The notes under the pieces were generated by a model. The model saw nothing but the letters and a program-made list of their open reading frames with translations. It was not told the DNA's origin and ran no database searches. This document shows positions 31,550 through 43,500 of a stretch of 64,000 nucleotides of DNA, in pieces. Position 1 is the first letter of the stretch. Each line of letters begins with the position of its first letter. The DNA is from Stenopsyche tienmushanensis. Its lineage: Eukaryota > Arthropoda > Insecta > Trichoptera > Stenopsychidae. The stretch is from NCBI GenBank assembly GCA_008973525.1, contig WACJ01000501.1:1488001-1552000 (forward strand), written 5' to 3'. Both the position numbers and the translations under genes were made by a program.

Positions 31550-32215
31550 TTTAAGTCTGTGGTGGATTTGGGTTTATCCCAAACATGTTCGATTGGATTC
31601 ATGTCAGGGCTTCAGAGAGCAAAGTACACATCGACACAATGTGGTCGGGCGTTGACGTGCATTAGTAAAAAGTTATCACTGCCAATGAACCCAGTGGACA
31701 TCATATGTTCTTGAAGAACCTCTTCAATGGACTGCTCAGCTGTCAGACTTCCATTCATGACTAACAACTGTACGCACTTCAGATCATATGCCGCCCCATA
31801 CCATCACAGATCACCTGTGAAAGCTCACAATTTGTCTGGTAGTTGTGGCAAAAAAGCGCTCACTCGAGCTAGACTCGCTCGTTTCTATACTACCATCTGG
31901 AGCTCTCAGTCGCTCTGGACGCATTGATCATTTATCCAATCAGCATGTTTGCGGGAGAATCTTAAATCGAACATGCTGCCTGAGGAATTCTGGCCCTCGT
32001 GGCGTTCTTCAACGTGTAAATCTCACTCTTTCATCCTTCATCGTCCAATTCACACACATTGACACGTCTTATCAATTGGAAACGCTGCTTAATCTCAATG
32101 GCAATGTAGACATATTGAAGTGTCGTACGTGGTACAGTCAGGGAAGCTGCCACCTCACACCGAGTTCGACCTTGTTCAATAAGCTACCTGTGCGATTTGA
32201 GCTGCAGTAATTGGT
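31550..32215 (-). mobile_element. Decayed Tc1-family transposase
   Basis: The reverse complement reads, with stops and frame changes, an HTH-like RCEVAASLTVPRTTLQ near 32150, WYGAAYDLKCVQLLVMNG, LTAEQSIEEVLQEHM, LMHVNARPH near 31660, and SPDMNPIEHVWDKPK near 31575. These are the conserved DDE blocks of Tc1 elements. The usual D of DNARPH is V here, the first catalytic block is not recognisable, and stops interrupt all frames. It is an inactive fossil. Confidence 0.8.
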
Positions 32216-32505
32216 ATCTTTGAAAGATTTCTGAAATCCAAATTAATCGCATCTTATAAAAAACAAATAATGAAGCAAAATTGTCAATAAAGTACGTTTA
32301 ACGCACTGTATTCGAAGCGCACAATCAATACCTAACAAATGCCCACTTTTAATAAATAAAAACTCGACATTAAATGATTAACTAAATTAATCATATCGCT
32401 ATGTTTATGTTTGGGTCACATTCCGTGCCGCCAAGTGTATAATCGAATCAAATATATCCAATTGTAAACCTCGATACAAAATAGAAATTAACATTTGATG
32501 CGTTA

Positions 32506-32572
32506 GCGGACACGTCTGCATTATGATTTATATTCGGTATGAAAATTGACTGCATAATGCAGACGTGTCCGC
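32506..32572. repeat. Perfect 20-bp inverted repeat with 27-bp loop
   Basis: Left arm 32506-32525 starts gcggacacgtctgc; right arm 32553-32572 ends gcagacgtgtccgc. All 20 positions pair, and pairing stops sharply at both outer ends. The arms are GC-richer than the AT-rich flanks. A tiny MITE or foldback element is likely; a transcribed hairpin is possible. Confidence 0.9.
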
Positions 32573-35454
32573 CTTATAATAACATTAATCATACAAGCAC
32601 AGATTTTTCCCAATTTTATCAATTGCGTATCGAAATTTTATTTTGAATTTATCGAGTTATTTTAGGCGTTATATTAAATTAAATAATTATCAAGTGGGAT
32701 TCGTGTATCATCCCATTTGAATCGAAAGGAATAAGGACGGGCTGCTAGCGGATGCACACTCTAATTTAAAGACATAAAATTATGCTTGTTGTTTATTAAA
32801 AAAAAAAAAAAAAACAATTTTACACACATGTCCAATTAACCACTAAGTATTACAACCTTACGTCTAACTTATTTTTTATAATTAATAACAATTCCTTATT
32901 TAATAATTTCCATTGTAAGCCATGGTAAGCTTCCCCACAAATAAGCACCATATACATAATAGTCAAAACGAAAGCTTACCGCTAAGGACTAATATAAAAT
33001 ATAGTGATAGTTTGGTATAGTGATTCGAGAGGACTAACTGTTTATGCCTTAACATAATACTTATGTAACGCAAGCAAACTCTTTTTAGGCACAGTTGTTA
33101 GTTTCATGATGTAAACGTTAACATTCAGTATATAAACATCTGCACAGAGACCAATCAAAATTCAGTGCATCTGAAAAATTATACGTTCCACGTGTTTTGC
33201 AATTTCCTATTATAAGGATGGCGAGCAAACGGCATATACGCCCAAAGCAATCGAAATAATTTGATATTTTTAAGTACGCACAAAATTTCACTTTTTTTGT
33301 TTATTTTTTTTAAAGTTATATATCTTAAAAGCTCTATTATTAAAGGGATAGTATTAAAAAAATTCTTTCAACCGAGAATTACATAATCGTAATACAATAA
33401 AAGTTGCATTATCTGATGTTAGAATTAATAAAATCCATTCTCTCTTTAAAATTGTGGCCTAACTAAATGTACAGTGGCGTAACTGTTATCCCGGTTCCCC
33501 TTTTAAGAATCAAAAACTGTATCCTACTATAAGCTTATCCCGTCGATTATATCACTATTAATAAAATATGCACACAGACGACCTCATCGGTTAAAATCGC
33601 TGTTCTTCTACATAATAGGAGGCACTGTCCCTATCTATGGGCTTCTCAAGTCGCACCACTGTAAATATACTACCTTAATTACTGCAATGTTCATAGTGTT
33701 ATAATAATTGTCATTCTAAAAAAATATTAATATAAGTCAAAGAATGAATAAAGTCACGAGTATCACTAACTTGAAATTCACGCATCTGCTTTAATAGCAT
33801 CGCCGCCTTCGATAATTTGTATGCTTTTGATCGAAATTTTAAACAAGTAAAATATATTCCCCCATCCCCGGCGAAGAAAAATATCCCGGCAAAGAATGAG
33901 GAACACTCGGTCGCTCAAGTTATTCAAAATATTGACAAATACTTTTCATTAATACAAATTAACTATTTCTTTACCTTATTTTTTTAATATTATAATTAAA
34001 ACAAACAAAAAAAAACTAGAAATTTACTCATTAAGCATACGGCTTTTAGAACTTAACAATGAGATATAATCACGAGTGAATAAATATAAAGAGGACGTAA
34101 GATGCATTTACGCGTTAAAAACAACCGTTAATAATTGAAAATAAGCATTATTGCTCCAAGTTCACAAGCAAACAATTGAAATTGAATCATGTGATTTTAA
34201 TCGCTATAAAAAGTATATTTACTATGTTACAATATTAACGTCTAAGAAAATTCCCCATCCCCTCCTGATCAACGCGGATTACTTTCCAAGAAAAACAATT
34301 TATGCGTCTCCACGTTTAAACATCGAAGAGTAAATTAAATATCACATATGCAGTTTAAAATGGCCGTATTATATATCTATCGAATATAAATGTATATAAC
34401 GTGAACAAAAATAAAGAAAATCATAGTGAAAAATTTAAATACAATATGTGCTGAGTAAATTTAAATTGTTGACACAAAAGGTTAGTCCACATGATCAACT
34501 TTACAAACATCAATAAAGATACAAATATTTTACAAATATTACAATGAGTCAAAGCCAAAGAATCATGATAATGAAAGAGTTTTGGCCGAAATATAACTAT
34601 TATAACACTTTCTTATAGGCCTCGAATTTATTGAATTGCATAAGTTTTCGATAATAATGAGCTTTCGAAAGCAAATTTAATTAAAAACGCTTTCAATCGC
34701 GCTGCGTATCGACAAGTACAGAATGAATTCCAAGACCCGACTTATTAATACGTATAAACCATAAAAGCAGTACCAATTTATTCAACTAAATGTTAAATTT
34801 ATCAATGAAAATAACACTTCAGCAACGGGTGAGAAACATAATGGAATGATCACAAAAAGGAATTTATTGCAACGAAAAAAAACAGCTATGAAATATTGAA
34901 TATTTGAGTATGATATGTACATTTGCGCATTCGTGAACGACTATAGCTATAAGTCTAATAGGCTCATCATGGCTTAAAAAAATTATACGCGCACTCTCCC
35001 TGGGGGGGAGGGGCGCGTTCATAAGACAAAACCTCCGAAAGCTCAAATATATAACAAATTGAAAAGAAAAAAAACGATACATCTAATTAAAATGTCTGAC
35101 TAAATGCATATACGTATACGTATATTCATATGCGTACGTGTTTGTGTCAACACTAATATTGTCTAGCAACTTGCAGAGTGACCCTCCCAAATTACAATAG
35201 GTCTAATATACATACAGTCTTAACAAATATATACTTCTCTACAAATGTACAGTCATACGGTGAGCAAATTAATGAGGGACCACTCAGAGTTCGTCTCTTC
35301 ACTAAACATAAAAATACATCATATAACAAAATTACATTGATAAGCAAATGTATTAGCGTAAAATACACACCATCTTGTGTACGCGTTCAAAGCTTTATTT
35401 TTTTAGATATACAATATTTGCGTATTTGCATACATCATTCATGCAAAAAGCACT

Positions 35455-35506
35455 TATTCTTCGACCTTTTACAATGGATCGCTCTAACCAACTGAGCTAC
35501 CAAGGC
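35455..35506 (-). pseudogene. tRNA-Thr(UGU)-like 5' fragment or SINE head
   Basis: Read on the minus strand, the segment starts GCCTTGG and has a near-perfect pol III A box and D arm (TAGCTCAGTTGGTTAGAGCG), then an anticodon arm with loop ATTGTAA (anticodon TGT). Homology ends after GGTCGAAG; no T arm or B box follows. It is a truncated tRNA gene or the tRNA-derived head of a SINE, not a working tRNA. Confidence 0.6.
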
Positions 35507-36778
35507 ACATCATACTTAAAATCAAAACAAAATAGATTTGTTAATTTCTTCAAAAACGAATTCTAAAAGATCGAAAATGCAGACAGTTTCTAATACATAT
35601 TTTGAATCGAAGTATAAAACCTGACAAAGAATCGTGCATTATGCGAATTAAATACAAATCAATAAAGAAAAATTGCTGGAATCCGCTCATTATAAATACT
35701 TTACAGAGAAGTTTCGATAGTATGGACATATCATGCGTGTGTGTGTGTATATGTTCGTGTGACTAATCATACAAAAAAAAACTTACTTAAATAAAAAGAA
35801 AAATTACATACAATAGTATACAGTAATCCATAGTTTTCATGCAAATTATAATTAAAGCTAAATTCGCACCTCTTCGACTGTACCTTGGAATATCATAAAT
35901 AAATCATAAAGGAATAAATTTTATCTTCCCGAAAGATAGAACATTATACGCCCGTCCATTCATACGAGCGAGGCGTCTATAGCTGTCGGTTATTCGATTC
36001 AAACTCGTTCATTCGCGCGTCCGATGCAAGTTCGCATTCGCAGCGCGAATAAGTCGGTCCAAATTACAAAAAACATAATTTCGGCGATGGAGGAGTAATA
36101 AACACACACGCAAACACACACTCGTAAAGTGCATTGGACTTAAACATAATCACCTGCTTAAACATAAAAATAACTACAACGAGTTGATGAATAAAAATAA
36201 CAGAATCATTTATAAAAATATAAATTCATGAATTATACACACAGCTATAAAATTTATCCTCGATCCTGTGTTTTTCAAAACTCAAAGCCGTCCGTCCAGT
36301 CGATCGCGTTATACGAGTCTATTAACATATAAATATAACGTTGAAGCCGAACAATTGGAGACTTATCGAGAGCAAATTTCATTCAAACGAATAAGCTAAC
36401 AGTTACACAAAAACGTTCTCCCTAAAGTAATGTTTCGTTAATCGAGTGCAGAAAATGTTTAGGGTAAAAATATATAATGAGCTCAATTCGAAGACCTGAG
36501 CGACAATTAGCTCGATTTTTTTAAAGAATTAATAATAAAAGCATTAAAAGAAATATTCTACTTTGATTTGATGTTCATGTGATAAATAAAGTGTAGGAAT
36601 AATATAAATTTCAACAATCGATACTTAATAAATAAACATATTTATTAATTTTCAACATATATATAAATATCTTGTACAATAAAAAATATTTCACAGAAAT
36701 AAGACAAAAATTATCCGTATTCCTTATTACTGCATATCCTGTCGGAGAGTTAAAATATGCAAAATCGTATGTGTATTA

Positions 36779-36804
36779 GTGTGTGTGTGTGTGTGTGTGT
36801 GTGT
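36779..36804. repeat. (GT)n microsatellite
   Basis: About thirteen uninterrupted GT units. Shorter GT runs occur near 35743 and 54089, and an AT run near 60882-60893. Confidence 0.95.
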
Positions 36805-37178
36805 AGGCTTACGAGAGTATATAAAGATGCGCCACACACATTTTTATCGAATAATCTAGCTAAACCGTACGATTATTTTTTGAATCTTGAATGCAGGTCG
36901 TGTCTTCACAATTAATTCGACAAACGTTAACGAGAACCAATATTTACTGTGGAAGACAAATTTTACTGTAGAAAAAATCTGAACGTATCTGGAAAAACAA
37001 GAAAAACCATATTGCAGTTTTTTGCCGTGGCAATTCTTCGAATAACACAATCCAAATATGCAATTCATACGTTTGATGATACAAATAATAGTGAAGTTAT
37101 GCATCCGTTTAGGACTGATATTATCAATAATTGCAGGCAATACATTTCAAAATCTTGATTTATAATAAATAAATACCT

Positions 37179-37184
37179 TTTATT
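37179..37184 (-). terminator. Candidate proximal polyadenylation signal of LARP1
   Basis: AATAAA on the minus strand, about 60 nt after the stop codon at 37244-37246. It would give a very short 3' UTR; further signals exist to the left, so alternative sites are likely. Confidence 0.35.
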
Positions 37185-37243
37185 TCATCAAATGAATACC
37201 ATAGATAATTATTGTAGAACTATATACAATTTGTTTAAGCCCC

Positions 37244-37560
37244 TCATTTTCCCCCACCGTCTTCAGACTTCTTCCAATCTTTGTGTTTTGTGCTTGACCC
37301 TGTCTGACCTTTATTAGGAATGTCTTTGGGCACTCCTTTAGGAACATCCTTTGACTCGTTTTGACCATCTTTGGAAATTTGTTGCGATCTATTCGCATCT
37401 TTTGGCACTGTTTGTGATTTAGATTTCTTAACGTTTGTTGTATTTTTGCCGGTGTGTTCCTTTGCAGGACCTACTGGGTGTTCTTTGGTCCCCACTGAGT
37501 TTTGCATGGTCCATTGTATATTTGAATCTTTTTCTGCTTTAGCTGCGAGTCTGGATTCAC
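37244..37560 (-). CDS. larp1: LARP1 coding exon 25 (terminal)
   Basis: Encodes [14 protein letters not shown], a Lys/Asp/Ser-rich low-complexity tail and SEDGGGK before TGA at 37244-37246. The acceptor follows a 13-T tract. Confidence 0.85.
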
Positions 37561-40500
37561 CTAAAAAAAAAAAAATAAGTTTAACAAATCTGCTCATAGA
37601 AAGAAATCAATTTTTTTTTGGTCTTCAAATTATTCAAAAGGGCACTCACTGCGCAACGGCATAAAGCAGTTTGCATGTGCATCTTATTATTTTAGTAGAA
37701 GTATTTATTCATAGTTCAATTTCTCTAGTACAATCATTATTAAATTAATTATTAAGTATTGTGTATAAATTATTTATAAAGACTGATCGGATGACCAGTC
37801 TCCAGTCATGGAGCAACTTTTTGGGGAATATCAATGCAGTTTTAAATTAAATTTGCAACAAAAGATTATTCTCACAAAAAATATGAGAGTATGGTACCGA
37901 TTTCCACCACATATTTATAGATTTCTGTAAGGCTTATGACATCAACTGGAAAATATGTTGGAGATGGTACTCCTGGGTAAGTTAGTGAGGCTGTCGAGGA
38001 TGTGCATGTCCGGATTAAATAGACAGATAACAGATGACAGACAGCAACTAACTGGATTGGGGGACCATTAACATGCGATCCCATTGCCTGCGCTGCTGTA
38101 TGGTCTGTTTCGAGTTACCCCGGACTAGCCACACAGAAAGTGTCTTCCACTGATCTTTTAGTTCCGCTAGACACGAACGACAGAACATTTTAGTTCACGC
38201 AACAAAAGTAATAAATTCAGTGCCATGAATTCATATCAATGATTCGTAAAGATGTGAAATGTCAAAAATTGTTCCATTCAAACATTGTCGCTTAAAGCTA
38301 TGAATACTCTCTAAATCCATAATTTTAATTATTTGTTTGCGAGAAAAAATTAGAATTAAAATTTTATCTCCATCCGATATTTCAAATCAATCAAGTCATC
38401 AGATTCAAGGTCACGGATTGACAATCGAGTCAACAGCGAGTCAATCTGCAGATAAAAGATAAGAATGATAGAGGTAAAATTTTAATTGGAAAATGCTTAA
38501 AATACCTAAATCAGAATCTTTTCTAGGAAGTTTTCCAGTTGGTCGAAGTCCAGATCCAAAGGACCCTGCTCTTACTCGAGTGCGACTTCCTGTATTTCCA
38601 TGAATTGCCCTAGCTGCAACACTTCCGCTCCAAGACATGCCCAATCTAAAAAGGAAAATATTCCACCTGAGTAACATTTTAAATAAGTAACAACAGTAAA
38701 TAAAAATTCAATATACAGCATAAAAATAAATTAGAAAATATTTGAATTACAATAAAAATACATCTTTTTTTTAATCACACGTTTTGTAAAAGTGACATAA
38801 ATCTGATTGTTTTTCGCGATAATTCTTGCCACATTAATCACAATATAGCTCTATACATCTTGATGCTGATTAGTTTGTATAAAAAGGAAGCAATATTTAT
38901 AGTTAACTTCCGTATAACGCGTTTAATCCATCACAATTCGAATTACATACGTATCAAGTGGTACTGGCAGATTCCCATATAATGCAATTCATCATTTACA
39001 TGCACTGCAGTATTCTTGACGTTTACTCTTTGGAAAACTTTTTTTTATGACTCAAGTCAACATTAGATGAAAAACAGCTGTTATTAGCACAACTGTGCAA
39101 TAAATAATTACATATGACACTGACAGTAGTTCATAAGTTGCTATTGACAACACAAACAATTGGATAAAAAAATCAGTCATTCTGTAAGCAGCTTCAATGG
39201 CAAAAATATTACTCGGAGCCATGATTGCCGATTAAAGATCTATAACTATATTCAAATCTCCGGGAATGAATATTGAAACAAACTACGGTGGAAAGAACAT
39301 TTTAAAAAGCGCATCGATTGCATATAAATATTTTGATTATGGTTACTAGGTACAAACTCAAAATTGAATATACATCAAAATTCCATACTCATGAAATCTT
39401 GTTATTTGAAATATGGGCAAATCCATTTTCCAACATAAACAATCATAACACTTTGATTCATCAGTTAATTTTTATACTGCAAACGTTTCATTATTATTGT
39501 ACACACAAACAAATCAAGAGGATTCACATAAAATAAATAATAATTTTTACTTTGATGGATCGGCTTGAGGGGCGAGACACGTTTGATCTGATTCACTAAC
39601 ACTTCGTGGTCTAGTAGGTCCAGGCGTCCGTCGAGACTCTGGCTGATTGGATTCGCGCCTAACTCTACCTAGAAGTTCATTAAGTTGTGGCTGAAAAACA
39701 AAATTAATTTATTTATATTTCCGTTTTGATTAACAATGGAACAATGCTTTCGAAACTGACAAGTGACTGAATAATACATTTATAATTACCTCAACAACTC
39801 TGAAATCTTCGATTGCTTTGAACTTAGTGAGATATTCATTTAATTTTGGATCAACCTCGAGGCTTTCAGCGTGTTTGTAATACTTGAGGAAAGCCCAGAA
39901 TTTTTCAAGTCCATAGAGTTGACCTTAAACAAAATAAAAAAAATACATAACAAACTTCAAATATAGAGCAATAAACGAATATATGGGTTCAATATTAAAC
40001 TGATAAACGAGATAATGAAATGCATTGATAAGCTTAGATTTAAAATAATTGTGCACAACATGGCCATTCCCCTCAGTCATTGCCCAATGGGCTATGAGAC
40101 GAATATGGAATATGTCAGACTAAGCCTGCTCCGAGGAGCGGCAAGTATATTTTTCGACTTGGTATGCATCCACTGAATTATTGGCAGCTTTGCAAAACTT
40201 TAGCAATAGAATTCGAGGTTATCCCAAGTTTCTATGCAGGCTTGTCGATGAAAAAAGTCAGCACACAATTTGCGCTAATACTTAATATTAACACTTTGAG
40301 ACCCGCTGACGCCTTTTGGCGTAAAAATTCCCCAACCGTTATGAACCGCTGACGCCATTTGGCGTAAAAACGTGGGCCTACAACATCATAAAAAAAAAAT
40401 GTTACCGACACTAATATTTCACTATTCGTTGACAGATTTCTCTACAGATATAAAGGGTATGTAAATTTGAGTTTTAAGTTTGAAGAAAGTAAATAAATTT

Positions 40501-43500
40501 CCTATAAGAATCATATTAGAAATCGATCCTAAGACAATTTTAAATTGAAAAGTAGCTCCCAAGACAAAAAAGGTTGGACGATCCTGAAGTAAAGGATATA
40601 TACATATCCAGTGGCGGTCCTTCCATAGAATTGCGAAGTATTATCACCCTCATATAGTAAATAAATTTTAAATGAAATATAAATAACAAGTATTATTTAT
40701 AGAAAGAAAAAAAAATGTATTTCGTTGGTTTGAGAACCACTGGTTGAAAGTTGTAAAATGAAGATCACATATCTATACCTTTGATTGTGTAGAATATAAC
40801 CTGAAAATATCACGTATATACACTCATAGGTTAAAAAGATATGTAAATTATTATAAAGGTCTTGATTTCTTGCGAAATTTGCCTAAAACGAGCGGCCCCC
40901 GCAGCTTTTTTACACCAAAAAGCGCGGTTCTCAAAGTGTTAATTTAAACTTAAATTTGATTATTTTTAATTAAGGAAGATTTCCACATTGTTGGTTCAAA
41001 AAAAAATCTTTATGTATAAAACAGACAATGTTTAAGAATATGTTCAGTTAATTTCAAATCGATATAAATAAAATTCACAAAGTTATAGGCCAACAAAGAA
41101 ATGCTGAAGAAGGGTCATAATTAAACCATTCGGATTGGAGAGCATACATGCTATGCTCTAATGTAAATCCACTTTTCTGTCAGCTCAAATACTCAATAAA
41201 TGAACCTTAACACTGTTGATAGCATACAATATTCGTTCATTTCATCGGAATATTTCTTAATGTTCAACTAGCATAGCATCTGCTTTGTTGTTCAGCCATT
41301 TTTGCTTATTGATGCGTTGCGAAAATAAAAGGACAGGGTTACCGTGCAAGCCTACCAGTTTACTCCTAAAGGAGTAGATTTTGCAAAGGAGTGGTGATAC
41401 TCGGCTAATGACGCCACTCCAGAACAGCCAAGCGGGAATAACAAAATTGGTCAATGATAAAAATGATGCGAGTATTTTAATTATCAAAACAAACACCTAT
41501 TCTCAAGACAACACGAGCAATCGAGCTTCAACTTCTAGGCACTCGTTGGTATATCGTCGTTCATACATGATTTTTTTTTTAATTTTACATGATTTTAAAT
41601 AATGGCTATGATACAAAAATCTGTACAGTACATTTGATAATTTAAAAAAAAAGAACATCGGAGTCGAATTCCCAATGAGCATTTAAACGTGTATGGGTGC
41701 CTTTACAACACGATCTTGCTACCAATATACGAGTGTATGATGAGACGCATGACACCCGTCTGTCTCTAGATTTCCGTACCCATAGGGTTAAGATCCATAA
41801 AGACGAAAGGGATTGGTGGCGAAGGTAGTAGCAAATTGACGAATATACTCAGATCTATTGTCAGACACTTTGTTGCAACGTGTTTGGATGGACATATGCA
41901 TAATAATAACGAAAATTATTGAACTGGCAACTTTTATCGCCGCATGTATTTTCAACAAAGGTATCACCCCTACTTATGATGAAAGTGGCAGGGATCACAA
42001 TTGGACCACAAGCAAACATAATGGCCAAAAAAAGGTATATGTACAAAGTAAATCAACTTTTTTGCTACTAATCACAACATGACTTTCCTTTACTATGGTG
42101 TATTTACTACACTGAGACGAGTTGTAGTTTAGTTATAATAATAGGAATTTTTACATCATTACTACATTGAATCTCAATATACTATCTATATTGATATATA
42201 TATATTATCGAATATCAGTAAATACGGTGTTTTAAAATTTCATGTAGCACATTAAATACGTAGCATCATAAGGAAAAGGTTAAAATTCAAATGTGTAATA
42301 TTTCCATATTTCTAAATTCAAAACTTATAGATAATATAAACGTGTGATGACATAATATAATCTGCAAAATATTAATTTTAAAATACTAAAATGCTTTTAA
42401 CCAATTGATTTTTACTTAAACTGAAAACATACCTTTTTCGTAATCATTGACGGTTTCAGTCTGAAAATCTTGATATAAATGTGGTCTAAACTTCTTTTCC
42501 AAGCCATAAGAAAAGAAGCGAAATAGACACTCTAAGCCATATCTATATCCTTCGGCTGAATCTTCAAGAGCTAAAGTTCTGAAAATGAAATAAATTCTCC
42601 AATAGATTGCATCCTAACATATTACAGAATATTTAACCTTTTAACTGCCAACGACGCACCGGCGCGTCGAATTTGTACGCGCTGATGAGTAATTGGCAGT
42701 TAAAAGGTTAATGTCATATTGTCATAGCATCTTACCTAAATTCTGAATACATATTCTTATTAAAATTATCGCGTAGGAAAAATGACCAAAATCTATAAAG
42801 AGTATTCATCTCTTGAGATTGACCGATTCCTAATTTTTTACGTTCTGAAACAAGATAGAATTAAAATATATAAATGTATGTTATGAAAAGCATATGATTA
42901 AATACATTATGATCTACATTAAAAACCCGGTATTAGAGTATTACCTTTTAAGCAACGAGAATGGTATTTATGGTAAAGTTGTTGAGTAAAATGGTTTTCA
43001 CGCAATAGACTATGACTTGGATGTTGGAAAGCCGGGAGCGATCGCCCTGCAGAACCCCAAGAACTACCAGCTGCGGATTCACAGGGTGATGTGCCCAATG
43101 AGGATCTAAAAATGATCACAGTAATAAAAAATATTATTTATAAAACGATACAATCTAAACTACTTTTAGCAAAACTTTTTTGCAACAACTAAAAATTTAA
43201 AACAATCAGTTTCAATTGTATTGATAAATTTACCAACCGACACATTGAAACTATTTGTTTACACGAGGAATAAATAAGTAATCATACCCTAAGCTATGTG
43301 TTCCGCGGTCTGTGTTCTCTCGCGTCCATAATCCATCCGACGTGATGCTCTACAGGCGGATCTAAACTATGACGTGTTTTCCGTTTTCGGTTACTCCTGC
43401 AATTAAATATAAAAATCAGTTTTCGCTCTTAAGAAATTATATGATCATAATAAATTAAAATTTTAAATTACCTAAGATCAGTATTTGGAGGATCTTTGCT

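Larger units (their letters stand above)
30985..37178. other. Intergenic region between gene 2 and LARP1 (may include a long LARP1 3' UTR)
   Basis: AT-rich DNA with no intact gene. It contains a Tc1-family pseudogene (31550-32215), a strong palindrome (32506-32572), a 16-A run (about 32798), a tRNA-derived fragment (35455-35506), a single-G-rich ggggggagggg tract near 35003, and a GT microsatellite (36779-36804). LARP1 genes often have multi-kilobase 3' UTRs, so part of 32.8-37.2 kb may be transcribed from the minus strand; I see no direct proof. Confidence 0.5.
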
